A DNA stretch of 64,000 nucleotides from Cryptomeria japonica (GCF_030272615.1 NC_081415.1:374995392-375059391); one strand, 5' to 3'. Shown: positions 23,269-36,809, counted from the stretch's first letter. Translations and numbers: made by a program. Notes: generated from the sequence alone by a model not told the origin.

Positions 23269-24750
23269 AGTTGTTATCATCATAACAAGCAATGTAATTA
23301 GGTTAGGACGAAAAGACATGTATCTTCAAGATAAGATGTTCTTCCTTATAAAAGGAGGTATGTTTGTTTTCTAAAAGAAGGACAAGAAGAATAATTAAAA
23401 AAAAACTTCTAAAGACTAGCAATTATAAAATTTTACTTTTCCTCCATATCATGCAAGAGATGTATTTGAGTTCCTATAATATTCAGTTTGGCTTATTATT
23501 TTGATTACAGTAATCAAAGAGTGCTCGGACATTTTCTATGAACTATGATTATCTTATTATTTTAGTTTATTGTATCAAGGATACTTTGGATCGATAAAAG
23601 AATTCTTCACCTTTGGATGATTATTGTGTCTGGTTCTTTCAAGGAAAGATTTACATGTAGAATGGTCATTGTAATACAAATGAATCATAGAGTATGAAAT
23701 ACAGAACAGTTGATAGATTCACATTAGGTGTGAAACTTAAAATTGTCTAATAAGGAATACATAGGGGATATTATTAGGAACCTACTTGACTCTGCACCCA
23801 ATAGAGGAAGGCATTGATCTCATTCTAGAACCCTGAAACTCATTACATTTTTGTAACTTTTTTATGTTTTTTACATTTTACTTAGAAGGCCACAAACAAT
23901 TCAAACTATTTTATAAATCTAGTTTACTTCATTCAAGGTAAACCTGCCTAGGTATTAGTAGAGACTAAAGTGTAGGGATTAGCAACCAGACTTGATTCAA
24001 TCCGTTAGTTGGCCAAAATATTATTTGTTAAACTCAACCATAGAATCTGGCCTATTCTTGGAGTTTAGCAAAACCTTCAATTTTGAGTTCCAACAGTACT
24101 AGCATAACACAAGTTCCTAGACTATTCTAACTCTCCTTTTATATATGAATCACACAACATAACACAAATTGTTGTCTTATGAGCATTCATGTTCCCATGG
24201 ATCACCTAGCATAGCACAACTTGTTAGCCTATGGATTGCACAATCCCTCTTTCTTTTCTTCTCATGGATCACCTAGAATAATGTAACTTGCTAGTTTTTG
24301 GCCTCCATGTTCTCTCCTTTCTCCTCCCCATGATCTCAAAGTTTTTCTACTTGTTGGATCACGGTTCATCATTTGATGCATGCTCTTTCTCTTTTCATGT
24401 GAGCACTTGTGTTCTTGTAATAAAATTCTAAGAATGAGATTAGTGGTTGAGACATTTTGATTATCATTGTCTCTTCAACTAGTTGACTTGGAGCTTTTTG
24501 TTTTTTAGTACTAACCCCTTGTGTCATGTATCTTTTGTCTTTGTTTGTCTTGGTTTGACTTCTTTTTTGGCTTTGTCTTTTTTTGTGTGTCCTGGCATGT
24601 AATTATGTGAGTTAAGATCCTAATATTGGGGGTTTGGTTCCTTGAAATTAGTGATGTATTACCTCTTCATGATCTCACTCTTAGATTCTCCTCTCTCTCT
24701 TCCTCATCTTTCTACTTTACTGCAATTATTTGCATAGGTTCATATTCCTA
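23269..24750 (+). other. Non-coding 3' region of the G element
   Basis: No ORF. A TATA-like CCTTATAAAAGG at 23344-23355 might mark another LTR remnant, but no LTR ends are convincing. Imperfect repeats of the form ATCACCTAGCATAGCACAACTT occur between 24140 and 24300. Confidence 0.35.
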
Positions 24751-24767
24751 TTAAAGTGGGGGCTAAA
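24751..24767 (+). other. Polypurine tract before LTR K
   Basis: TTAAAGTGGGGGCTAAA directly precedes a TG, the arrangement expected at a 3' LTR of a plus-strand element. Confidence 0.6.
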
Positions 24768-25385
24768 TGTAGTGTCATAAATTGTAATAGGTACAATTAA
24801 AACCTTATATTTGTGATTTTACTTTAGCGTGTCCTATTTTCATCCCCCCTAGGCCCATTTTGGGCCCCATATTGGAGATTTCTTCCCCCATTTGCTCATT
24901 TATTGTGGGCTCTACCCCTCCCCAATGGATTTTTCTCCTCGTGCCTCAATGCGACCATTGGAGGTCAGCCTAATTGGTAATTTACCTAGGGAACCTTATA
25001 TAAGGACATCAAATCAATTCATTTGGATATCAACTATCATAGCCCCTCATTCATATATCTGTCAAACATTCATCATCAAGTAATCTCAAGAATTCAAGCA
25101 AATATTTCATCCTTCAAGCATCATGGAGAAAATTCACATCAATCTTCATGCTAGCATGTGTGTTTGATTAGGTCTTTCATATTTATGTGTTTGTCATGAT
25201 ATTACATCCAACATTTGTGATTATATCTTAAAGAGAATTGCATCATCAATCTTTTCATCAACTATTGCAAATTTGAGGTATATCTTACAACATTTACTTT
25301 AGAAATTACATTATTCAATTCAAGGTTAATTCTTAAATTGGGGTTTGACCTAAGGAAAATGCCTATCGACAACCCTTTTCTTCTC
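24768..25385 (+). repeat. LTR K: probable 3' LTR of the G element
   Basis: Starts TGTAGTGTCATAAATTG right after a polypurine tract and has a TATA box (CCTTATATAAGG, 24994-25005). The right end is uncertain; TATCGACA near 25375 is one candidate. No second copy is in the window. Orientation and position fit the integrase fragment at 11.1-12.4 kb, about 3.5 kb upstream once E is removed. Confidence 0.5.
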
Positions 25386-26378
25386 TTTTGGTGTGCAAAA
25401 AATTAATTCAGGAGCAATGGTTAAAGATTTCGATAAAGTTAGTGATGATGAATAAGTTTAGCTTTTGAAGGAGCAAAAAGCAGAGGACTAGGGCAACCTG
25501 GCACCATGACCCCAAAGATCCCACTTGCTCATTCCAAAGTTACAGGACCAGGGTGAGTTAGCACCATGATCTCGACAATTCAACCCAAATTTCCAACAAC
25601 AAGTTTTGATCCTCTTCTTCTACTTAGATGCTTGCTTGTGGCTTTCTCTAATATTTGTAGTTCTCTGTTACTCTTGATTTGCTTCAATTATTCATTGATT
25701 TTCCCTAAACTTCACAATTTACATCCGAATTTCAACTCAAAAAGGGGAGACAAATAAACAAGTGAATCTAATCAGATTTCAACCCTTTTCTTAATTGAAT
25801 TTTGGCTAGATGTATTGGATTCATGCCCCTTTTTAATGTAATGATTTGTTAGGTAAGATTAGTGGTTTTACTATCTTAATTGGTGAAACCCTAATTTTAC
25901 CACCATTATAATTAGTAAATATGTTTATCCATGCACTGATGATGAAAGAAGAATGACAAATCTCAACATAATAAGAGATAGGATACTTCAACACATTCAA
26001 AATGGGATACCAAATATTGCTTGTGTATCATTACATCAATTGCATACACTATGAATGTTCTAATAGATATTTTGACCTACATGATAAGATAGATGGATTA
26101 CCAATTTCACATACAAGAGATTTGTAATGATAACATAGGACATTCAAATCATAATATTCAAATGCTTCATTTATTGTCTTCATGAAAATACACAAGTTCA
26201 TAAACCATTCTATACAAATTATAAAGCCAAAATGTATCTCTAGAAAATTCTCTATAGTTTTCCCTTTGCAAATAAAATAGCCTGGTATTTATAGGTGTGA
26301 GAGAATAATTACCTTGTAAAAATACTGAGGATAAGTGCCTAGGGTAAACAACTAGGATAACTACCTAAGATAACCAAT
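25386..26378. other. Flank into which chromovirus B inserted
   Basis: No ORF. On the minus strand CTATAAATAC (26287-26296) is TATA-like, so this may be an older LTR. The short motif GATAACTACCTA recurs on both sides of element B, showing both flanks are one interrupted sequence. Confidence 0.4.
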
Positions 26379-27184
26379 TGATGCAAGAGCATCCCTGATT
26401 CATAGCAATCTTGCATCAACCAAAAATATTTTCTTTCAATCCATTCTTGTTTTGTAGTTTCAACATTTCGTTCTGCATTTCTTTGCATTTTCTCATTGGA
26501 TCTTGTGGAGCTAGATTTAGATTGTGGACATGTTCATTTTCCTTATCCTAACTCCATGGGACATTTGCATCTTTTCCTAGCAAGTTATCGCTTCCGGAAT
26601 CCGAGACAATTTTTTGGCTTAGAACACTAGAACTGCTTGGACCTATTTTGGCTATTGGTGAATCTTGTGGATCATTTTTGTAGCTTGTGGAGATTCAATT
26701 TGTTCTTTCCAATGTTCCTTGGCATGTGGCCGACCTTCCCTTAGGTCTGCACTTCATCCTATGGATTTTCTAGATGGATCTCTTTGGTGAAGGCCAACCT
26801 TGTTGTTTTTCATGTTTCATCTTGTTCATCGGTGATTGTTTCACCTTGGGCTAATGCAGATCACCCTTAATCATATAAATCGATGTAATTAAACATTTAG
26901 AATGAAGTTTTAGAAGAGAGAATACATATCCAAATGATAGGAGTTCTGGATTTGGCTCGCATTCTTGTTGGAGGCAAAAGTTGTATAACATGCATGTTTT
27001 GTACTCAGGCCTGGGTGTCGAATCTATGAGCCTGGATGTGGCCAGAAGATCGTAAATGATTTTAATGATATAATTTAGTCAGTTTTGCATTGCCTCCATC
27101 ACATTGTGTTGCTTCTGTTGTGTTTATTCTTTCTACACAGTCTAGGTTATTCTCTTTGAGGACTCTCTCACCGTGACTACACCA
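26379..27184 (+). repeat. 5' LTR of element B
   Basis: 806 bp, TGATGCAAGAGC to CTACACCA. Aligns end to end with 52919-53724 with many substitutions, more than the LTR pair of element C, so B is older, as the nesting requires. Confidence 0.92.
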
Positions 27185-27186
27185 AG

Positions 27187-27198
27187 TGGTACCAGAGC
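27187..27198 (+). other. Primer binding site of element B
   Basis: TGGTACCAGAGC, one base different from the initiator tRNA-Met PBS TGGTATCAGAGC, two bases after the LTR. Confidence 0.85.
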
Positions 27199-27294
27199 AA
27201 GATTTTGTTCTTGAGATTGCACTATCCTGTAAGATTTTTTTGTAGTGTGGTAGATTGTGGATCCGTCTTGCAGTTGCAAAGGACTTGTGTGAAG

Positions 27295-28390
27295 ATGGCG
27301 CGAAGAGAAAATAGAACTGGTGGAGCATGTGGAAATGTGGAGCCTACTATGTTGGAAATATTGAGAGGAATTGAAGCCCGATTGGAAGTTGTTGAAATGG
27401 ACCAGAGGAGAGGTTGACATGTTGAAGATGTAAGTGATGAAGAGGAAGAAGTAGCTGGAGAACAACGAGCAAATCCATCGATGAATGATCCAGATGAAAG
27501 TTTTATAAGAGAATTGTCAAGAGAAAATACTAGACCACATTTTACCCCACTGAATTATGATGGCAAGTTGGATTCAAATGAATTAGTAGATTTAATCATA
27601 GAGATGGAAAAGTATTTTAATTTTGAAGGCACCACAGAAGATAGGAAGGTGAGATATGCTTGCACTAAGTTGAAAGGTCATGCATCTCTTTGGTGGGATC
27701 ATTTGTAGGTAGATAGACAAAAAAAGAGGTAAAGAGAATATCAAAACTTGGGAGCAGATGGTTAGTAAGTTGAAATCAAAGCTTATGCTAGATGATTATC
27801 AAGTGAATCTATTTCGGAAGTTGTAGAACATGAAGCAGAAGGAATCTAGTGTGAAGGAGTATACTGAAGAATTTTACAAGTTAAATATCAAATCCAGACA
27901 CACCGATGATGAGATTGAACAAGTCGCTAGATATTTGAATGGGTTGCGGATGTCTATAAAAGATGAACTTAGCTTAATCAAGTTGTTGAGTGTTGAGGAA
28001 GTCTATCAATATGCCCTGAAAGAAGAAGAGAAGTTGAACAAAATACATGAGTAGAAGAAAAGAGGTAGAGGTGCAAGGTTTTTTGGAGGAAAATCTCAAG
28101 GAGGAAGAAGCTATTCTGGGGGAAGAGGACCCTGTACATATTAGAGTAAAGACAAGGAGGTTAATAGAGATAGAAGTTCATATCAGGATGATAGAAATTT
28201 TTACTGGAGAAGAGAACTTGATGGATACTGGAATGAGGGTTATGAAAAAGAAGATAGAAGACAAGATAAGAGAGTGTTTAGAGGAATCTGCTTTAAGTGC
28301 GGAGGAGAAGGACATCATGATTTTGAATGTAAGATGACTGAGAACACCAGAAATAAAACATTGGTATAAGAAGACCATACTAGATCAACT
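27295..28390 (+). pseudogene. Gag of chromovirus B
   Basis: Probable start near 27295 (MARRENRTGG). The capsid part reads HFTPLNYDGKLD, MEKYFNFEGTTEDRKVRYA and KLKGHASLWWDHL, typical retrotransposon Gag; then KQKESSVKEYTEEFYKLNIK and LNGLRMSIKDELSL. The zinc knuckle CFKCGGEGHHDFEC (C-x2-C-x4-H-x4-C) lies at 28289-28330. Several stops and frame changes (near 27417, 27706, 28050). Confidence 0.85.
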
Positions 28391-28477
28391 AATAAAATCG
28401 AAGATGGATAATTGTTGGTGATGAGGAGAGCATTGTGTCATACCAGAGAAGATGAGGAGCCCTTGTAGAGGAGGAAT

Positions 28478-30184
28478 TTGTTCAAGACCAGATGTAAGGT
28501 ATCCAGTAAGTGTTGTAATGTTATAATTGATAGTGGTAGTTTAGTTAATCTTGTTTTGGAGGAGATGGTGAATAAGTTGAATTTGGAGAGATTCAAGCAC
28601 CCTACACCTTATCAGATAGCATGGATTCAAGATGATCATAAGGTGCTAGTAAGAGAACAATGTTTGGTAAAATTGAAAATTGGATCTTATCATGATGAAG
28701 TTTTGTGCGATATTATGCCTATGAATATATGTCATATCTTATTGGGTAGACATTGGCAATATGATAGACATGCAATACATGATGAGAGGAAGAATATATA
28801 CACTATTGTTGTAAATGGAATAAAGCAGACCTTGTTACCCTTGGAGGAGCCCCTCAAGAGTGAAGTTTGTACCAGTGCTAGAATTTGTTTGGTGGATGGA
28901 AGGAAATTCCTGGATGGGATGAGACATGGGAATGTGTGTTTTTCTTTAGTTCCTAAGAAGACTAAATATCTCAAGCATGAAGAAGAAGAATCAGAGGAAA
29001 TACAAGAGTTGTTGACAGAGTATGAAGACATAATTTTAGATAATGTACCTGATGGATTACCACCTATGAGAAGTACCAGTCATTGCATGGACCTAATTCC
29101 CGCAACTAGTTTGTCTAATAAAGCAACACACCGGATGACACTGACAGAGAATGATGACCTGAATAGACAAGTGCAAGATTTGTTGACGAAAGGTTTGATC
29201 AAAGAAAGTTTGAGTCCTTGTGATGTTCCAGCAGTGTTAGCACCTAAGAAGAATGGAGAAAGAAGGATGTGCACCAACTCTAGAGCAATAAACAAGATCA
29301 TAGTGAAGTACCAATTTCCCTTGCCTAGGATGGATGACATAATGGATTGTTTGAGTGGAGCCAAATACTACTCAAAATAGACTTGAAGAGTGGATACCAT
29401 TAGATCATAATTAGAGAAGGAGACGAATGGAAGACAACATTCAAGACAAATGAAGGACTATATGAATGGTTGGTATTTCCTTTTGGATTGAATAATGCAC
29501 CAAGTACTTTCATGAGGTTGAGAATGAGGTATTGAATTCTTGGGTAATTTTGTGATTGTATATTTGGATGACAATTTGATTTTCAGTAAGAGCAAGGAAG
29601 AACATATGTTGCATTTGAGATAGGTTTTGTAGAGGTTGAGAGAAGAGATGTTCTTGATAAACATTAAGAAGTGAAGTTTCATGAAGGAAGAGTTAGTCTA
29701 ACTGGGATTTGTGATATCTACAGATGGATTGAAGATGGACCCAGAGAAGGTCAAAGAAATTATTGAATGGCCTATATCGGAAAGCATTGGACAAGATAAT
29801 TTCATGGATTGGCTAGTTTCTACTGAAAGTTTATCAAAAATTTCAGTTCAATTTGTAGCCCTATGACAGAAGCAATGAGAGGGGACAGAAAGGATTTCAA
29901 GTGGACAAATGGAGAAAATAAGAGCTTTGAATTTTTGAAGTAGGATGTGAAAGAACAACCCATGTTAGCTTAATCGAATTTTAGCAAATTATCTCAAGTA
30001 GACTGTGATGCAAGTGGGAATGCAATTGGAGCAGTGTTGAGTCAAGACGGAAGACCGGTAGCTTATTTTAGTGAGAAGTTGAATGATGCAAGGAGGATAT
30101 ATTCAGTGTATGATTAGGAATTCTATGCCATTAATCAATCATTGAAGAAGTGGAGACATTATTTGTTACCTAGGGAGTTCATGT
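28478..30184 (+). pseudogene. Protease, RT and first part of RNase H of chromovirus B
   Basis: Protease loop NVIIDSGSLVNLVLEEMV near 28520, then NICHILLGRHWQYDRHAIHD. RT begins with LLTKGLIKESLSPCDVPAV and RRMCTNSRAINKI, and after a stop at 29378 continues through [20 protein letters not shown] and VYLDDNLIF (catalytic, about 29558). RNase H shows [30 protein letters not shown] and the start of the next strand, where element C is inserted (30184). Open from 28478 to 29378 only. Confidence 0.9.
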
Positions 30185-31345
30185 TGTAATACCCTAAAAA
30201 TGGTCATCTAAACCATGGGCCCCTAATCTCGACAACATCACCAAGGTCCTAACCAAAAGGCAATTAAATCAATCTTGAGCACATAATTAATTCTTTAATT
30301 ATCAAATATCACATGGCAAAATCAACTACTCAACATTAATTAAATATTTATTTAATTAATTGAATCATTTCCAAGAATATCATTTCGATCAATTATCCCA
30401 TTTTAATTTATTAAATATCTTTGCATATTTAATTAATTAATAAATTTGCCATTCAATCATGCAAAAAAGAATTAATTTGCTACAAAAAGAAGAATTTATT
30501 ACAAAACAAAGAGTTGAATCAAAAATAAATAAATAAAAGAATTGAATTAAGAGAGAAATCAAACTTGAGATATTATTTCTTTTTCTAAATTGAGAATTTG
30601 AAATCAGAAAAGCAATTAATTGAATTATTAATTATTCTCTTAAATTGGAACTCAAAGCTTTTAGAAAAGAAGTTCAGTTGCATTAAGAAGACTATTTTCT
30701 TGATTAAATTAAAGAATTATCTGTTTTTATCACAAATGCATGGAATTGATTTATTATTGTTTTCCAATGCAACTTGGACTTCTAATTTGAATGCATTTCA
30801 ATTAAACTATAATTGGAATCTATCTCAAGGTTAACTCAACCTGATTTCTCAATTATTTTCAATTAATCCTAAATTGAGCTTTTTCATCATCTCTCTGTAA
30901 TTCTCTATAAATTCAGTCATCAACTCTCATTCCAATTCACCCCAGAGATTTTTGAGAACATGCTTGGAGATTATGATCACGCTAATTTCGCTCTGAGTCA
31001 TTGATTGATTATTATTGCTTTTTTTAGATTACTTGCATCCATTTTACATTCATTATTGCTTGCATCTATTGTTGTGTGAATTGGTTATTATTGCTTGAAT
31101 TATTCATTATATCTTGCATCCATATAGTTTAATATCATATAGATTAAATCCTTTGTCTTGGTGTAGTCTAGTCACTGGTATTGCTTATAACAAAATGAGA
31201 GCAATCTTATACTCACATCATTTAGAAGGCAATGGGTCGCTTTGCTATGGCTTATTTTTATTGATTATTGATTACTAACCATGCATATAATGACTTAATT
31301 GAAGTGTTGTTCTTGCAGCTACAGGTTCACTTTTTCACACACACA
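30185..31345 (+). repeat. 5' LTR of element C
   Basis: 1161 bp, TGTAATACCC to CACACACA. A TATA box CTATAAA at 30904-30910 is kept in both LTRs. The inner end is a short CA repeat. Confidence 0.96.
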
Positions 31346-31349
31346 TTTA

Positions 31350-31367
31350 TGGCGCCCACCGTGGGGT
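31350..31367 (+). other. Primer binding site of element C
   Basis: TGGCGCCCACCGTGGGGT, four bases after the LTR, of the TGGCGCC...GTGGGG kind seen in Tat/Athila-type elements. Confidence 0.75.
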
Positions 31368-33602
31368 CAAAGACTACTTTTTCGGCCTCCAAGATTGATT
31401 TTTTTTATTTTTGTTATTTTTTTAGGTTTTTTGATTTTTCGGTTTTTCGTCCGTACATCTCGTACGACAATTCCCACAAACTTGAATGATAAACTGCAGG
31501 TGTCACACGAATTTCCATATCCTGTTGTACTAGCACATCTTCTATCGTACGAGCACAAATCATCTGTCGTACGAGTCAACATCATCAGCAATCTGGTCTC
31601 GTACTATACTGCATCCTGTCTCGTACAAGTCAAGTATTTGTCGTACGATTCTGTATTTTCTGGTAAAGGAGGCAAATTTCATATTTGTCATTTTTGATTG
31701 ATTATTCTGACGACTGACCCTGATTGTTTATCTGTTTATCTCAGAGTTTTTCATAGCCTAACTAGTTTTTGCAGAACGCTTGTCGAAGAATATGCTTGTC
31801 GCACAAAGACTATATGACTACTGATTCGTTGTCTTTGTAGGTTGCCTAAGGAGAATCAACCAAACATCGTGTATTCTTTAAATTCATTTTTAGGCACCTA
31901 ACTTACTATCTAGTTAATGAACAAAATCTGTCTTTCATGTTTTAGAAAAATCTGAGAGGTAGGAGAGTATGCTCTTGTCTTCTTTTAGACAATCAGAAAT
32001 CCAGACCCTTGAAGTGCTTTCTTAAGATTGATTGCAACATCTTTAGTAGGCCTGCCCTCCTGAGGAGCTAATAACTCTATAGCCTTTAGGGCCAGTGAGA
32101 GGGGAATGAGCTAAGTGGGAATGGCTAGATGCCAAGTACTCCAACCCACTATAAAATGAACGTGATTTGATGAAAATCAAGTCAACGACAGTGCTCGGGA
32201 ATAGCTCTCCTCTGTACCTTCGGATATATTAAACCTTGGTTTTCAAGGCTGGGAGACCTCTTAATTGAGTTTATGCCTCAACGCGCTGAACGGACCCCTG
32301 ACTAAATCCAATTAAAATTAGAAGCTACTTGGTTCACCTCTGAAAGGGAGATAATCTTTGTGCAAGAAAGATAGTAACTCTCCCAAGATACTTGTCATTT
32401 CGTGCCCCCATTAGCGTTTGGAGTTGGATAATACGGCGTTGAGAATCCATTGCATGAGACTCAGTGGCCATATTCTGATTAGCTATTGGGTGTGTACCTG
32501 AGTCTACAAGCAAAGGTTTTCTTTCCTCACCAAATTCCTTAGGGTTTGCATGTTGTGATTGGAGTCACTATAAATACTACTTGTTTTCTGTGTTTTTCAT
32601 TCCTGAAACAAAAACTTGGAATACCAAAATTGGAGAAGACAAGAAACAAACTCAATGAGTCAAAACTCTATTCGTGTCACAAACTAGTCCATCCTAAGTC
32701 TAAACTTTGTTCGTGTCAGAAACTAGGCCATCCTAAGTCGAAACTCTGTCCGTGTTAGAAACTAGTCCATCCTAAGTCAAAACTCTGTCTGTGTCAGAAA
32801 CTAGTATATCCTGGTCAAAAATCACTCCATCTCAGAATTTGTCATACTTAGTTGTCATACTCAGTAGTCAGAAAACTTAGAATCTTTAGTCTCTGCCTTG
32901 TAAACAATCATACGAGTATGCTAATTTATCGTGCTGCACCAGTCATGTGTCGTACGAATCTACTCAATTGTCATCCTATATCAGATTCTCTGTCGTACGA
33001 GTCTAAATCATTCATCATCCTGCACTGTATTCTATCTAGTACGAGGTAGAATTGACCTCAGTCTTTTGTTGTCCTGCACATGCCCATCAGTCGTACGGTA
33101 CAAGGCAGCAACTCGTACGAAATAGAACTTCTGTCATCCTATAACTGCTAAATTGTCATCCAATTCAGAAACCCCAGTAGTACGAGTCTCTGGTTTTGTT
33201 AGAAAGAACAGTCAAACTTGCCAAAAACACAGTCTACCATGAACATAATACTGGTTATCAAATTTTCCTGAGCATAAAACAGATCAAGATAGTGTACCTC
33301 TGCCATTTTTTGTTGCACGATTTGGTTGATCACCCTTCAGCTAGTTCAATCAAACTACCTATCAAACTCAAGTCACTTAGATAACATCTTACATAGGATA
33401 TATCATTCCTGAATCAGACTGAATCTTAGTTACTATTTTAGAATCAACCCAGGTGAATGTCTTATACAAGATAGATCTTTCCTGAAACCAGACTAAATCT
33501 CAGTTGTTTCTCTCAAACAATACTTAAACCGAACAAACTAGCACTGAAATTGATCTTGACCTCTGCATCAAAAACAACTCTAGGTCACACTAATCCATAA
33601 AA
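31368..33602 (+). other. Long 5' leader of element C with TCGTACGA palindromes and 39-bp tandem repeats
   Basis: About 2.2 kb without a convincing ORF. The 8-bp palindrome TCGTACGA occurs exactly at 31460, 31545, 31567, 31641, 32950, 32993 and 33113, with several one-base variants between. Four 39-bp tandem units (starting 32663, 32702, 32741 and 32780) carry a GTCAGAAACTAGTCCATCC core. Leaders of Tat elements are usually long; packaging or translational roles would be guesses. Confidence 0.7.
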
Positions 33603-36332
33603 ATGCCTATTCAAACTAGGAGTTCTCATAAGAAACGAGCCAAAAGCAAAGGACAAACCTTCACTTATCAAGATAATCCATTCTATGTGAAGGATCCCCT
33701 CACTGACATGCCATCGTCATCAGGCGGACCGATTTTTGATGAACCGAAATCTCCCACTATACATGAGACAAAATACAATGATGGAAACAAAAACGACCAT
33801 AATATTCCTGAAAATCATAATGATTCATCATCATCAAGTGAGATTGACGAAGCTACTGAACCTCCAGAAAAAGCAATCCTTGACTGTCAAAAAGACAAAG
33901 ACTTTAGAAAAATGATGAAAACTATCATGACCCGAGAAAAGGAAGACTATTTCTTAGAACTAGAAAATCAAGGTGCTAAACTTCCTATTGGATATGATGT
34001 TCAGACACTTGTTACTAAAAGGGAAGACTCACCTATAATCATGGTACACAAACAATTACTAGCTTTGCGGATAGAGCTCATAGAGCTGAAGAATAAAGAC
34101 AAGTCCCCGAAACAATATTCTTTGGAAACAATATGTCCCTTTCCATATGACAAGAATTTACACATGCCTCCATTCCCATCACGAGTGGAAATCCCAAAAT
34201 TTGATAAATATGATGGTACCTTAGATCCTCAAGATCATGTTAGGGAATTTAGTGCTGCTTGTATGGAATTCATGCACGATCAAATGTACCTCATGCGTCT
34301 CTTCCCAAGGAGTTTAGGGGGTCAAGCAATTGAATGGTTCTCAAGTCTACCCAAAGGAATAAATACATTTGAAGAACTAATCCAACTATTTTTACAACAA
34401 TACTCATACAACATTCAACATCCTGTGACTATGATCGATCTTTATAATACTCAACGGAAAACAGGGGAACCTTTTCTTACTTTTCTCCAACGCTGGAGAA
34501 GGATGTTCTCTAGGTACCCACGACCTATTCCAGACTCTGAGAAAATGGATATATTTGTCAATAACTTGGTCCCCAAACTGAAATATAGCGTACAAATGCA
34601 AGTACACCCATCATTTAACAAAATGGTAGATAATGCCATTCAAATGGAAGATGTGCTCATAAAGAAGGGGGATATCACACCTTGGAAAGAAACACAAACA
34701 AGATCTATCTCTAAAGAGAAGAACAAGTATTGGAAATCTGCCAAAGACAACAACAAGAATGTTGTTAATGATGGAGTAGTAGACACTGTCAAAACCAACT
34801 CAAAATCCACAATATTCAACCTGGCTAGTGGTACACAAGCACTTAAAGTCGCTGTGATTGCAGCAAAGAATTCGCCAAAGAAAACAAAGGAATGGTTCAA
34901 AGAAAATCCTTGGCTTTCCAAACCTAAGCATGATTTTACTCCTCTTGAAGAATCATATGAGTCAACTTTCAAAACTCTATTGGAAAACAACTTGATAACA
35001 CTACTAGATAACTCCAGACCATATGATCCAAAAGTCAAACCAAGATGGTGGAGAGAAAATGAATACTGTGACTTCCATCAGAATAAGGGTCATAACATAA
35101 ACAATTGCATGAAGCTAAAACATGAGATTCAGGATCTCATAGACACTGGTAAAGTTGTTGTTGGGAATCATCCAACCAATGTTGATCATAAAGCATTTAA
35201 AGACCCTTTGCCTGCTTATGAACAAGGTGATTCCTCAAATACCAAAGGAGGTGCCAAGGTAAATTATGCTTATGCCAACCAGGACAACGTTATCAACATG
35301 ATTGAACCTTCACACTCAAAATATTGCAATGTGATTATAGTTCAAGATAAACCAAATGAATCACGATATGCAAAAGCTCTGACCAGATCTCAAAAGAAAG
35401 TTACCTTCCAAGGAGCTAGTTCTTCCAAACCGGCTCAGGAAACATCAAATCCAACAGTCGTGCCAAAGAAACAAAAGGAAACAACCTTGGACAAGTTTAA
35501 AAGATTAACCTCATCATCATCCTCTGGATACAGCGTGGTTGAACAGTTGAAAAGGACAAATGCTCAAATTTTAATTTTTGAATTGCTACAACTCTCATCT
35601 GCTCACAAGGAAATCCTAGACAAAGCATTGCTCACTACCAACGTTCCAAAAGATTTAGACATTGATCAGTTTCAGTCTATGGTGGGTCATCTAACTTCAC
35701 CTCACTATTTGACCTTCTCTGAGGAAGATGACAATTCATTAAATCATCCACATAACCAGCCATTGCATATTGAAGCAATGATCCACAAACACAGAGTTAA
35801 ATGTGTTTTGATAGATGGAGGCGCGAGGTTGAATATCTGTACTTATCATCTGCTTACACAACTAGGATTCTCTGAAAATGTCATTGATCCAGGCAAGAAA
35901 ATAACAATTAAAGCCTATGATGAAGAAGAGAGGACCTCCAAAGGTTTGGTATCATTACCAATCAGAGTGGGACCGGTAGAGAGAGATGTCCTTTTCTAGG
36001 TTCTCGATATTCCATTGTCATACAATATATTACTAGGCAGGCCATGGATTCATGAAATGAAGGCAATACCGTCAACATATCACCAATGCTTAAAGTTTCC
36101 TTATAATGGAGCTGAAGTCAATATTCCTACTGATACAAATGTCATTTGTAATGCATTGACAAAAGGTGCAGATACTTTTGTGCCTCGTAATAGGGCAGCC
36201 TCTCCAAATGAAGATCCAAAAACATTGATGAAAGACTTAGAAAAGAGATTGAAGATTACAGATACCGACATGGATGGCTACAAGATAGAACCGGTACTAT
36301 CATTAGTTTCTCTCCCTCCATCGCCAAAATAG
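33603..36332 (+). pseudogene. Gag and aspartic protease of element C
   Basis: Starts MPIQTRSSHKKRAKSKGQ and is open for 798 codons. The capsid-like Gag domain spans about residues 195-330 (FDKYDGTLDPQDHVREF, LFPRSLGGQAIEWFSSLP, FLTFLQRWRRMFSRYP). The zinc knuckle is of the His-containing kind common in this lineage, CDFHQNKGHNINNC (about 488-501). Protease loop VLIDGGARLNI (about 735) has D-G-G. One in-frame TAG at 35997 interrupts the protease before its second conserved part ([15 protein letters not shown]), after which the same frame runs to 36330. Confidence 0.92.
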
Positions 36333-36354
36333 TTGGGAAAGCCTTTCTGAGGTT

Positions 36355-36792
36355 ATGAGAACACAAACTTCAGCTCTGAATACTATATATGATGGTCTCT
36401 TCATACAGTCTTCTACCTCCTTGGCGGATGAAATAGAAGAGGATGATGTGCTTAACTGGCTCTTTAAGGAAGATAATCCAAATGAGGAGGTACGAAATTG
36501 TGAGATTTCCTCAAACCAATATGGTCATGGTTACAAAATGATTCAACGCATGGGGTACTCAGGTACTGGTCCTTTGGGCAAACAAAAAGAAGGTATTACT
36601 GAACCAATTCAGCTACAAACCAAATCCACAAATGATAAGGCTGGACTAGGATACAATCCTAAAAAGACATCAGAAAAAAAACATGTCTCTAAGTCTAAAG
36701 GCTTGAAAAAGATATTGCCTTTAACATTACATGAAGCAAACACTAAACAAACAAAAGAAGAGAGGAATCAACAATCAAGAAAGAAGAAATAG
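36355..36792 (+). pseudogene. G-patch domain region of element C polyprotein
   Basis: The reading, shifted one frame from the protease, encodes an acidic stretch (DEIEEDDVLNWLFKEDNP) and then YGHGYKMIQRMGYSGTGPLG with KEGITEPI and AGLGYNP. The glycine spacing G-x-G-x6-MGY-x-G-x-GLG-like and the following GI-x-EPI match the G-patch, a nucleic-acid-binding or helicase-activating module. A basic tail follows (KKHVSKSKGLKK). In some retroviruses a G-patch follows the protease in the same way; here that is a structural parallel only. Confidence 0.7.
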
Positions 36793-36809
36793 TCAGTGCT
36801 CAAGCTTCG

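Noticed and set aside
27062-27465. Minus-strand ORFs overlapping the 5' LTR end and Gag start of element B
   Set aside because: They run against a well supported plus-strand LTR, PBS and Gag and have no domain.
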